A DNA stretch of 64,000 bases from Dehalococcoides mccartyi 195 (GTDB lineage: Bacteria > Chloroflexota > Dehalococcoidia > Dehalococcoidales > Dehalococcoidaceae), in assembly GCF_000011905.1 (NCBI RefSeq), contig NC_002936.3, positions 248,001 through 312,000 on the forward strand. Direction: 5' to 3'. A program made the translations under genes and the position numbers. Below the pieces are notes generated by a model. The model was not told the DNA's origin, did not search any database, and saw nothing but the letters and a program-made list of their open reading frames with translations. Of the stretch, positions 8,911-16,669 are shown in pieces. Within the stretch, counting starts at the first letter, position 1, and every line of letters starts with the position of its first letter.

Positions 8911-11900
8911 ATGTCCATATTATATGATCCTTCAAATCCTGTAAGCGGGTCTTCCAGCCGGGCAAAACTGATTGAAAATGTCTCAGGCCGTGATGCAGTT
9001 ATTATCAAAGCGGCCGAAAAACAGCGCAATGGACAGGCTATCCAAAAAAACACTACCGGTCAGTCTGATGTATCGGTCAAAGTAGCTAATGATATCTGGA
9101 CTATAACCGCTCCCGGCGGGTTAAAGTACGAAATCAATACCAAGAACGCGGAAGGAGATGTTGCCCAGTATATAAATAACTTTCTGGTCAACGCTCAGGC
9201 TCCGGATAATATTATCCAGGGCGCGGCGGAGCAAGTCCCCGTGATAAAATCCAGTGGCAGAGCTATAACAGTAGAGAGTGAAGCGGCAGGCAGCAGCAAA
9301 GGAGTAGCTGAGCAAGAACCTAAAGTAGGAGATAAGAAATTCACTGCCATAACTGAAGAGAGTTTAGCGGCCGGCAGTGGCAAAACGTACACATATGAGC
9401 CGGTAAATGATTCTGATGCCGGCACCGATAACAGCTCTGATACCACAGGTACCGATAACAATGTTAAGGTCACAGTGGATAATTCTACCGCTTGGACGTT
9501 TACTACCCCCAATGGCACAGTCTACACCGTGCCTATGGCGGGCTTAGCCTGGTCAGACCCCGCCAAAATGCACGAATATATAACAGAGTACCTCGCCAGC
9601 ATCGGCGCGCCCGCAAATGTCATCCTAGCGGCTGTGGAAAGAACACCAGATGTACTTCAAAATGCCCAGCTCCGGACTGATGATATAGACGAGCTCAAAA
9701 ATACCCTGGCCGGCATGGATAAATCTACCGCCACCGCTAAGGCTCTGGCAGCTTTTATTGATGCCAAGGGTTTTTCATCCCTTTCGCCTGAAGAGCAGTT
9801 TAAAAAGGCGATTGAATACGGTTTGATACCGGCTGATTCGGTCTATGTACCGCCTGATTCCGGATATAACGTAGGCCAAAACGCACCGCCCGGAATGCCT
9901 GATGACGTGGCTGTAAGCCTGGGGCTACTGCCATCAAATGAACAGATTGAATATAACGCCCCCAATTTTGACTGGGCGTATATGCCCAAAAATGAAGCTG
10001 ATAAGTATTTTGCTGAACTTAAAGAGATTGTGGGTTATGATGTTAGCTCTGATAACCTCAAACAAGCTATGCGTGAAGCAAATGAAATTGTAACCAGGCA
10101 GAACCTACAGGCCAGCTCAAAGTCTATATCAGACGCGGTACTGGAAAATATTGCGAAGCAGAAACTATCCGGGCAACTAAGAATGGCTGACCTGTTAGGT
10201 ATGAAACCGTCTGATATCTATAACAAAGACGGCAGCCTGAATTCTGCCAGAATAGCTACAATTCTAGGTGGCCAACCCAGTGACTACAAGACGATTGATG
10301 ACGTCCTCAGAAAATCAGCAGACCAGGATTCAGGATTAGCCCGTGATATTATTAAAGAGATCTTTACCTTTGGGCAAGCCCAAACCAAGACATTCAACAG
10401 AGATGATCTATCCAAAGAATACGATAAGGCCGCCTGGCAAGCCGGAATCAAAGGCATGGAAATGGCCGAGAGTAAAGAGGAATTCATTACCCGGATAATC
10501 AAGCAGCAAAACACCGGGGAAGTTCTCAAAGATTTTACGATCTATATGATTCCCATAGTCGGCACATTGTATTCAATCGGTAAGGGCGATTCCGGCGGTC
10601 AAATAGCCCTGTCAGCTGCTATTGATGTGGCTACCTTTATCCCATTTATCGGACAAGCAGCTGCAATAGCCAGAGCTGGAGCTAGACCCGCCGCGGCATT
10701 GGGTAAAGCAATATTGGCAGAAGTTAAAGCGCCTCTGACCAGTGTCCTACACCCATTGGCAACTGCTAAGGTGGCTCTATCCCCGTTTGAAACCATGATT
10801 ATGCCCCGTAAGATCCCTCTAAGCTCAGCTGAATTGAGCTTCCATACCGTCCGTCTGCCCGTTGTTGATGTCGGCGGTAAAAAAGCGCTTGCAATGGCCC
10901 TACGGGATGAAATAACTAAAAAGGCCATCGCGGGTAAAACAGCCAAAGCTACAAAAGAGGGTGTAACAGCGGAAATACAAACAACCGCTCTGAACAAAAC
11001 CATAGCTCCGGCCGTAATCAGCGCTACTCCGGATGTCCGCCCCTTTTTAGACGGCCTGACTGTGGGCGTAGTCAAGGATGATGTAAAAGGAGCTGCTTCT
11101 GTAGGTAAAGGTAGAGATTTATTTGTATCTCCTTCTTTGCATACCAAGTTTTCTATGTCTACAGCCGCTGGCGTTTCAGGTTCTAAAGGCGCTCTCAAAG
11201 GCGCAATTATTATCAGAGACCCGGAATTACTTTCAAAGCTGAAAATCTCCGGCAAAACATGGGCCGGCACAGCCGAAATAGAGATGCGTCTGCCCGCCGG
11301 TACGGTATTGCCAAAACCAGACCAGCTTTTATATTCCCGTGATGCTTATGGAGATCTCTTACATATACTGGTAATTAACGGCAAGGCCTCTCCGCTTACG
11401 CAGACAGAAATAAACCAGATGAAGATTATCGGTTCAGCTGATACTCTAAAGAATATATTTAATCCGGGTACAAAAGCCAAGGTCAGCAAAAAAGCAGGTA
11501 AAACTACTCCTTACGATGAGTTAGTTGAAGCTCAAAAAAATGTAACTCAGATCAAAAAGCAGCTGGAACAGCTTAAGAAGACAGGTCGAATCAGCCCTCT
11601 ATCAGAAGGAACATACGCCCTGGGTGATTTGCACGGCAAATATAACCAGGTAATGCATACGCTCACCAGAGAAGGCTTCGTAGATGAGGCCGGCAACTGG
11701 ATAGCCAAAGATACAACCCTTGTACAGGCCGGTGATATTGTAGACCGAGGTTATGGCGGCACTAAACTGATTAATAAGATGCAGGTTCTTGACGCACAGG
11801 CTAGTAAAATGGGCAGCCGTATAACTACTCTCATGGGTAACCATGATATAGTATTCGGAGCAGTAGCAAGAGAGCTGAAAACTCTGCCTCCGGAACTGCT

Positions 11901-13284
11901 TAGCCAGGCAGGCAAGGTACGTTCGAAAGAGTTGCTTGGTAAATACGCCGAATATTTTAGAAGTACAGGTAATGAAACTTCAGCTAAATTAATGGAACTC
12001 TTTGCTGATGGCCGCGGGCATGTGGCTGAGGCCTTATCAGCTGATAGTAAAACTCTGGAATGGCTCAAAGATCGCCCTGCAATGTACGTAAAGGATGGGG
12101 TTCTATATGTCCATGCAGATAGCCCTAATGTATATATGCAGCTCTTAAAAGAAGCTAAAATCAAAGGGTTTAAAGGCAGCAATCTTGAGATCGTAAACAA
12201 ATACACTAAAGAACTGGCTAAGACCACCGAAGGATCTAAGCATTTTTATGACTTGATGGTCAAAAACCGCTATCAGATGACTAAAGAATCAGCAATGGAA
12301 ATGCTGAAAACATTTGATGCTGAAAGACTCGTTCATGGGCATACACCTCAAGGTGGCCGCATAACTTCCAAGTATGACGGATTAGTGACGAATATTGACT
12401 CAGGATCCGGTACCAACGGCGTATCCAAAATACATCATATAGGTGAACAGAATATCAAATTAGTTCGTAATAAAGCCCGGGCTATAACACGCGCCGAGAT
12501 GGAAGCTGAATATGCTCGTGCTATGGAAGAATTCAGGATGCGGGACATGGCCGTCAGACGTGGCTATACGGTGCCTTATACAGTAGGAGGTTTCGTAGGG
12601 AAAGCTGTAGCAATATCGGCACGCCCTCAACAATCGAGCCGCAGGATAGCTACATCAAAAGAAGCCCGTGCAACATCTGAGCTAAGACGCCCTATACCAA
12701 ATAATAGAAGAATAGATACCCTCCCTCGCCGCGGTGGAACTGGTATAAGGGTCACTGATAATCTATCGCGTTATACTAATACCAGCCAGCGAATAAGTAC
12801 CTCTGCAACCAGGGTGCCCAGTGAAGGGCGTGTAAATCCTCCTGAGACAAGAGTTAATCCTCCTGTCAGTAATCCGCCGCCACGTCCCCCAATAGGTACT
12901 TATACGCCAAAAGAGCCTGATAAAAAAAGGCAAGTGACTACTGAAATAACACGCCCTAAACTGAAAAACGGAGATGTAGCATGGAGACAGGGGGCTTTGG
13001 GCAGTGGTGGCGATCAGCGCCCGGTCTGGTATATAAAACGTGCTGATGGTCATGTTGAAATAGTATTCCAACCGCCTGAAGATGCCCCCAGGCTTGAAGG
13101 TACTCCGGAAGAAACATTCTTTACTCGTGGCAAAAAGCCACCCACTAATCTTACTCAGGAAATGGGTGTTACCACTGCTAAAATTGATATTGAACGTAAT
13201 CCGGAGATAAGGTTTGTTCAGGCAAAAGCACCAAAGATTAAGCAGAGTATTCCCAGGCATATTCGCCGCTCAATTGGTATGTGA
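8911..13284 (+). CDS. Giant multidomain protein with metallophosphoesterase domain (copy 1)
   Basis: The 1457-residue protein has no signal peptide. A module of about 60 residues occurs twice, at about 48-105 and 185-250; both copies carry an AP-N-I/V-I..A.E..P signature. A Gly-rich hydrophobic stretch (about 540-600, IPIVGTLYSIGKGDSGGQ then FIPFIGQ) resembles pore or pre-toxin linkers of polymorphic toxins. A calcineurin-like phosphoesterase follows, with GDLHG near 905, GDIVDRG near 940, GNHD near 975 and HGHTP near 1140. The tail is Arg/Pro rich. It may be a large virion or delivered effector protein. The start has GAGAGG upstream. Confidence 0.8.
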   Translation: MSILYDPSNPVSGSSSRAKLIENVSGRDAVIIKAAEKQRNGQAIQKNTTGQSDVSVKVANDIWTITAPGGLKYEINTKNAEGDVAQYINNFLVNAQAPDNIIQGAAEQVPVIKSSGRAITVESEAAGSSKGVAEQEPKVGDKKFTAITEESLAAGSGKTYTYEPVNDSDAGTDNSSDTTGTDNNVKVTVDNSTAWTFTTPNGTVYTVPMAGLAWSDPAKMHEYITEYLASIGAPANVILAAVERTPDVLQNAQLRTDDIDELKNTLAGMDKSTATAKALAAFIDAKGFSSLSPEEQFKKAIEYGLIPADSVYVPPDSGYNVGQNAPPGMPDDVAVSLGLLPSNEQIEYNAPNFDWAYMPKNEADKYFAELKEIVGYDVSSDNLKQAMREANEIVTRQNLQASSKSISDAVLENIAKQKLSGQLRMADLLGMKPSDIYNKDGSLNSARIATILGGQPSDYKTIDDVLRKSADQDSGLARDIIKEIFTFGQAQTKTFNRDDLSKEYDKAAWQAGIKGMEMAESKEEFITRIIKQQNTGEVLKDFTIYMIPIVGTLYSIGKGDSGGQIALSAAIDVATFIPFIGQAAAIARAGARPAAALGKAILAEVKAPLTSVLHPLATAKVALSPFETMIMPRKIPLSSAELSFHTVRLPVVDVGGKKALAMALRDEITKKAIAGKTAKATKEGVTAEIQTTALNKTIAPAVISATPDVRPFLDGLTVGVVKDDVKGAASVGKGRDLFVSPSLHTKFSMSTAAGVSGSKGALKGAIIIRDPELLSKLKISGKTWAGTAEIEMRLPAGTVLPKPDQLLYSRDAYGDLLHILVINGKASPLTQTEINQMKIIGSADTLKNIFNPGTKAKVSKKAGKTTPYDELVEAQKNVTQIKKQLEQLKKTGRISPLSEGTYALGDLHGKYNQVMHTLTREGFVDEAGNWIAKDTTLVQAGDIVDRGYGGTKLINKMQVLDAQASKMGSRITTLMGNHDIVFGAVARELKTLPPELLSQAGKVRSKELLGKYAEYFRSTGNETSAKLMELFADGRGHVAEALSADSKTLEWLKDRPAMYVKDGVLYVHADSPNVYMQLLKEAKIKGFKGSNLEIVNKYTKELAKTTEGSKHFYDLMVKNRYQMTKESAMEMLKTFDAERLVHGHTPQGGRITSKYDGLVTNIDSGSGTNGVSKIHHIGEQNIKLVRNKARAITRAEMEAEYARAMEEFRMRDMAVRRGYTVPYTVGGFVGKAVAISARPQQSSRRIATSKEARATSELRRPIPNNRRIDTLPRRGGTGIRVTDNLSRYTNTSQRISTSATRVPSEGRVNPPETRVNPPVSNPPPRPPIGTYTPKEPDKKRQVTTEITRPKLKNGDVAWRQGALGSGGDQRPVWYIKRADGHVEIVFQPPEDAPRLEGTPEETFFTRGKKPPTNLTQEMGVTTAKIDIERNPEIRFVQAKAPKIKQSIPRHIRRSIGM

Positions 13285-13334
13285 CCAACTAAAGTACTAT
13301 TGACAGATGTTATAAAGCGGAATTAATATGAGCT

Positions 13335-13679
13335 ATGGATATTGTATTGGCTCTCATTATAGGGGCAGTAGGAGTTGGGTTCTTATTCGCTCTAGCATAT
13401 TTATTTGGTTCTTTACAAGGCCATATAGATAATCTGCGACGGAGATACTACTATATCGGTTACCACAATATTGTTGATAATTCTAAAATGATAGTATCTG
13501 GTCCTTATGAAACATCTGAAGAGTCCTTAGAATTTGTTATAGGTAAGCCATATATCGCATATGCTTTCCAGTACAAATTAAAAACCTTAGATGTCACAAC
13601 AGCAGCAAATCAGATTTCTAATGGGGCTAAATACGCCCAATTATATGAGTTAACTCGCCCGCCCAATATCAATAATTAG
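13335..13679 (+). CDS. Small N-terminally anchored protein (copy 1)
   Basis: The 114-residue protein has one N-terminal membrane helix (about 4-26) and a soluble domain. I do not recognise it. It lies 50 bp after the giant protein and just before a strong hairpin terminator, so it probably ends the rightward transcript. Confidence 0.6.
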   Translation: MDIVLALIIGAVGVGFLFALAYLFGSLQGHIDNLRRRYYYIGYHNIVDNSKMIVSGPYETSEESLEFVIGKPYIAYAFQYKLKTLDVTTAANQISNGAKYAQLYELTRPPNINN

Positions 13680-13718
13680 CCAGTGACAAAGTGTCACAAA
13701 TATTCCCAGATATAGAAA

Positions 13719-13750
13719 GAGGCCGGGTAAAATACCCGGTCTCTTTGTTC
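13719..13750 (+). terminator. Hairpin terminator between rightward block and HTH gene (copy 1)
   Basis: The stem AGAGGCCGGGTA / TACCCGGTCTCT encloses a short A-rich loop and is followed by a T-rich stretch. It can act in both orientations between convergent genes. Confidence 0.75.
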
Positions 13751-13790
13751 TAAAGGTAAAAGATAATAGTGATTGTATTTGCAGGGATTA

Positions 13791-13997
13791 TTACTTTGTT
13801 TGCCTATTATAAGGCGACTGATTGTTGGGCCTTAAAGAAATACCCATCTCTCCTGCTGCACTATATATTGCATCTGGAGTTCTTCCTAGCTTTAAAGCTA
13901 TCAATCTGGTCGGTGTATTCCCTGCGGCCAATTCGCGCAATATTTTGGTATCGTTATCATCCCATCGTTTACCATTATTCTTTGCTGAATTACTCAT
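13791..13997 (-). CDS. Small SANT/Myb-like HTH protein (copy 1)
   Basis: The protein is 68 residues from the ATG at 13997, which follows GGAG; an ATG four codons upstream lacks a good ribosome site. The segment KRWDDNDTKILRELAAG followed by IALKLGRTPDAIYSAA has the Trp/hydrophobic spacing of SANT/GcrA-like DNA-binding domains. It lies just before the integrase stop side in the circular map and could be a recombination directionality factor or a regulator. The function is inferred. Confidence 0.6.
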   Translation of the reverse strand: MSNSAKNNGKRWDDNDTKILRELAAGNTPTRLIALKLGRTPDAIYSAAGEMGISLRPNNQSPYNRQTK

Positions 13998-14086
13998 GAT
14001 TATCTCCATTCTTTCTTTTTAAAATTCAAGTCTCCTTAAATATCTTTTACCTCTTATTTAATTATAACAAAGTATGCAAAATATTT

Positions 14087-15046
14087 TTACAGCTTTAGAT
14101 TATCAACCGGGCTAAACTTCTTATGCGCTTCAGCTGCTGCTTCTGATTGTAACGAAGCCGCATAACGTCTGGTCATGGCCAATGTAGTATGTCCAAGCAT
14201 TGATTGCACTTGGAATAAATCCCCGCCATTCTTTATCGACAATGTCGCGGCCGTATGGCGAAAGGTATGCGGCGAGTTACGGACATCCTTCAGCCCGGCT
14301 CTTTCGCCTAATCTATGAATAGCCAAATATATACCTTTAGGCGTGAGAGTCTTACTGTCAGTAGTAACCCAAAGAGACGGATTATTATCAACTCGGGCAT
14401 GTAGATATTTATAAACTGCCATCTGGGTGCGTTTAGAAATTCCCACAACACGCTGTTTACGTCCCTTACCCCAGACGCTGATTGTTTCTCTATCTACATC
14501 AATATCTGAAATATTGATGTTCGCAAGCTCCCCTAACCTAATCCCATTATCAATTAACACCAGCATAATAGCCCGGTCACGTAAACTCAAAATACCTCGC
14601 CCTTCACACGCTAAAAGCAACGACCTTAGTTCATCCGGATAGTAAGGCCGAATTATTTTTTTGGGAACTTTTGGCGGACGGATAGGAGCCATCGGGCTAA
14701 AACTGATAACACCTTCTCGTGTTAGCCAATTGAAAAAAACTTTAATAGAGCGATAATAACCGTGGACACTTACCGGCTGACAAGTTTCCTGTTTGGTAAG
14801 TAAAAATCCTCTTATATGTGAGGCAGTAACTTCTTTTGGATCTGTAAGACCAAGAGCTACCATGTAATCGATTATCTGACCAATCTTCTGCCGATAATCA
14901 AAAATAGTCCTGCGGGATAAATCTTCAACACGGCATGCCAAAAGAAATGCTTCAAGGTGACGTCTAAGACCAGTGGATACAATCAGGGTATCAAGTTTAC
15001 GTATAGTTCTATCGTGAGCTTGGGGTGCAATCAGGGTATCTTTCAC
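14087..15046 (-). CDS. int: Tyrosine recombinase (integrase) of E22, junction copy
   Basis: The 319-residue protein has a SAM-like N-terminal domain and a catalytic domain with R170, K195, H260-x-x-R263, H286 and the nucleophile Y295 (MTRRYA). It catalyses site-specific integration and excision at the tRNA-Lys core, which lies about 40 bp upstream of its start. In this tandem-junction copy the start overlaps the upstream 97-residue gene by 4 bp (ATGA), so it is the third gene of a small operon and keeps a promoter. Confidence 0.93.
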   Translation of the reverse strand: MKDTLIAPQAHDRTIRKLDTLIVSTGLRRHLEAFLLACRVEDLSRRTIFDYRQKIGQIIDYMVALGLTDPKEVTASHIRGFLLTKQETCQPVSVHGYYRSIKVFFNWLTREGVISFSPMAPIRPPKVPKKIIRPYYPDELRSLLLACEGRGILSLRDRAIMLVLIDNGIRLGELANINISDIDVDRETISVWGKGRKQRVVGISKRTQMAVYKYLHARVDNNPSLWVTTDSKTLTPKGIYLAIHRLGERAGLKDVRNSPHTFRHTAATLSIKNGGDLFQVQSMLGHTTLAMTRRYAASLQSEAAAEAHKKFSPVDNLKL

Positions 15047-15070
15047 CGCACTTTTTGGACAGCCGCCGGT
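14980..15070. repeat. Candidate integrase arm-type repeats beside att core
   Basis: CAATCAGGGTATC occurs at 14980-14992 and 15028-15040, 48 bp apart. TGGACAGCCGCCGGT occurs at 15056-15070 and again at 16396-16410 on the other side of the core. Short direct repeats flanking a core are typical arm sites for tyrosine integrases. Some lie in coding sequence, so coincidence is possible. Confidence 0.35.
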
Positions 15071-15336
15071 GTATTTAGCTTTAAAGTAGGCCGTACAGGT
15101 CTCGAACCTGTGACCCTCTGATTTTCTTTATTAGCAGCCTTAAGGGCTTTTTGCTGTCTTAATAGTTCAATATTTGCTAATCTAGGTCTCCCACCAAGCT
15201 TACCGATTTTCTGTAACCACTCGACTCCGTATCGTTCCAGAATAGCTTGACCTCCGAGTGCTCCGGCATTTTTACGTTGCCGAATTTGAGATGGAGTCAT
15301 GGGATATAGTTCTATTTCTGATTTATTAGTTTCCAT
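15043..15336 (-). CDS. Small basic protein whose 3' end spans the att core
   Basis: The protein is 97 residues from ATG 15336, which follows GAGGAG. The centre has NAGALGGQA and KIGKLGGRPR repeats, typical of small basic DNA-binding or nucleoid-type proteins. The last 24 residues are encoded by the tRNA-derived core and the bases beyond it, so integration into the chromosome swaps the C-terminus. It overlaps the HTH gene upstream and the integrase downstream, forming a three-gene operon. The function is unknown; a role in recombination control is plausible. Confidence 0.6.
   Translation of the reverse strand: METNKSEIELYPMTPSQIRQRKNAGALGGQAILERYGVEWLQKIGKLGGRPRLANIELLRQQKALKAANKENQRVTGSRPVRPTLKLNTPAAVQKVR
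15085..15123 (-). repeat. Tandem-junction attachment core (attP-like)
   Basis: This 39-bp sequence is identical to 37443-37481. On the minus strand it reads as the end of a tRNA-Lys anticodon arm, a variable loop, a perfect T arm (ACAGG TTCGAGA CCTGT) and the acceptor strand ACGGCCT with discriminator A. It lies inside the 3' end of the 97-residue gene. Confidence 0.85.
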
Positions 15337-15556
15337 CGTTCTCCTCTGTACCAAACATCGACTCTTGAATTTGGAGACGCAGTTCCGGATAAGTCCGAGC
15401 GACACTTGTCAAAAATGCAGGTGAGGGTTGCATTTTTTTGTGCTTAATTCTGCACCATATTGCTGGGTCAAATCCTATTGTCCGGGAAAATTGGTTTCCC
15501 GAGATGCTGTTTTTGCCAAGGTATTGTTTGATAATATCAACTATTTTGTTGCTCAT
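15326..15556 (-). CDS. Small HTH protein, first gene of integrase operon
   Basis: The 76-residue protein has an XRE-like helix-turn-helix pattern (SGNQFSRTIGFDPAIWCRIKH). There is no Shine-Dalgarno sequence before ATG 15556. A promoter read on the minus strand (TTGACT 15594-15589, TATCCT 15571-15566) would start transcription only a few bases upstream, so the message may be leaderless. It is divergent from the S24 repressor, as in a Cro/CI pair. Confidence 0.6.
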   Translation of the reverse strand: MSNKIVDIIKQYLGKNSISGNQFSRTIGFDPAIWCRIKHKKMQPSPAFLTSVARTYPELRLQIQESMFGTEENDGN

Positions 15557-15666
15557 TTCTACATGAGGATACCACTACCATTGACTTAAGTCAATATATA
15601 ATTGACACTTTTGTTAAATATATCTACAACTTGTAAATATTCAACAGGCAAGTGAAAATAGGTGCT
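15557..15666. promoter_or_regulatory. Divergent promoter with palindromic operator
   Basis: A perfect 14-bp palindrome TTGACTTAAGTCAA lies at 15581-15594. Rightward boxes are TTGACA 15602-15607 and TACAAC 15625-15630 (17-bp spacing). A leftward -35 overlaps the palindrome. This is the expected layout for a lysogeny switch controlled by the adjacent repressor. Confidence 0.6.
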
Positions 15667-16320
15667 ATGGAAGATAAGTCATCAATAGGTATAACGCTCA
15701 AAGAGTTACGCAAAAAAATAGGTATGACGCAGAGTGAATTAGCCCGGAGATCAGGTGTAGATCGTGCCTACATATCCCAATTGGAAAGCGGGAAAACATA
15801 TAGTGCTACACTTGGAATTGCGCAGAAGTTAGCGCGTGGACTTGATATTTCGACATCAGCATTATTGGGTGAGAAAGAAGAATCTCTTGGTAATTTATTA
15901 AGCCGCGCACAAGCAATATCCAGAAGAATGGATGATATTGAATTCATCCCAGTAATTGGTTATATACCCGCAGGATATCCGGAATTAGTAGATGAAGAGG
16001 CAGCATCTGATTATGTTCCTGTCCCAAAGGAATTATTAAAAAATGCGAGTAAGAGAGTGTATGCGTTGAGAGTGAGCGGTGAGAGCCTCAAAGGGGATGG
16101 GATTGAAAACGGCGATATAATCATTGTTGATAAAGATTCAGAGATGTTTGAAGGTAAAATTTATGCCGTTCGTACAGCGCATAATGAAGTGACTGCAAAA
16201 CATCTATATTTGAATAATGGACAGATTATTCTGCGGTCCTCAAATGGAGATTATAAAGATTTAGTTATGACTAACGCTGATATATTGGGAAGAGTTATTG
16301 CTTCTATCAAAAGATTCTAA
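15667..16320 (+). CDS. LexA/CI-type S24 repressor
   Basis: The protein is 217 residues from ATG 15667 (AGGTG upstream); a GTG at 15652 is possible. An XRE helix-turn-helix (about 9-62, TQSELARRSGVDRAYISQLE) precedes a peptidase S24 domain. That domain has an Ala102-Gly103 self-cleavage site, the nucleophile S140 (VSGES) and general base K178 (TAKHL). All catalytic residues are present, so induction by RecA-stimulated cleavage is expected. It probably represses the rightward early genes and the leftward integrase operon through the palindrome between them. Confidence 0.88.
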   Translation: MEDKSSIGITLKELRKKIGMTQSELARRSGVDRAYISQLESGKTYSATLGIAQKLARGLDISTSALLGEKEESLGNLLSRAQAISRRMDDIEFIPVIGYIPAGYPELVDEEAASDYVPVPKELLKNASKRVYALRVSGESLKGDGIENGDIIIVDKDSEMFEGKIYAVRTAHNEVTAKHLYLNNGQIILRSSNGDYKDLVMTNADILGRVIASIKRF

Positions 16321-16499
16321 TATACATAACATAATGCAAAGGAGAGTGGCTCCGCCTGGTTTTTTAGCTTTTGACTTTTAATCAGATAGGAGGAATGGAC
16401 AGCCGCCGGTCTGAAAACCTGGGGCAACTTAAACGGCTTATAAGGCTGAAATACTTTGGGGCGAAGTGTGAGCTTCGTCCCAGAAAGGGGAATGAGGCA

Positions 16500-16661
16500 A
16501 TGCCTCAACAACAAGTGGCTTATCGTATCAAGAATGAACGCACCGGTCAATGGTGGGAGGGAAAGGCTGATAGCCCGATAGATGCCATGCGGAAAGCCGG
16601 CAATGAATTCCCGGTCAGAAACCCTAAGTTCGGCTATTTCCATTTAACTAGTCTGAAATGA
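16500..16661 (+). CDS. Small protein before the primase gene
   Basis: The protein is 53 residues from ATG 16500. In the same frame an ATG at 16395 (88 residues) follows AGGAGG too closely for a good spacing. The conserved-looking part is YRIKNERTGQWWEGKADSP and what follows. I do not recognise it. Its stop overlaps the longer start of the primase-helicase gene, which suggests coupled translation. Confidence 0.5.
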   Translation: MPQQQVAYRIKNERTGQWWEGKADSPIDAMRKAGNEFPVRNPKFGYFHLTSLK

Positions 16662-16669
16662 GGTCCAAT

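Larger units (their letters stand above)
1..15123. mobile_element. Partial upstream unit of E22 (right two-thirds)
   Basis: This is the right-hand part of another E22 unit, ending at the tandem junction core at 15085-15123. The replication and early genes of this unit lie left of the window edge. Its base sequence is the same as 22359-37481. Confidence 0.95.

Noticed and set aside
10599-11270. Long antisense frame (223 codons) inside the giant protein gene, repeated at 32957-33628
   Set aside because: It is fully contained in a better-supported gene with clear domains on the other strand, has no ribosome site, and its composition is that of a shadow frame.
16369-16385. GACTTTTAATCAG as a second tRNA-Lys-like att site
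   Set aside because: The match to the anticodon arm is about 13 bases and does not continue into the variable loop or T arm.
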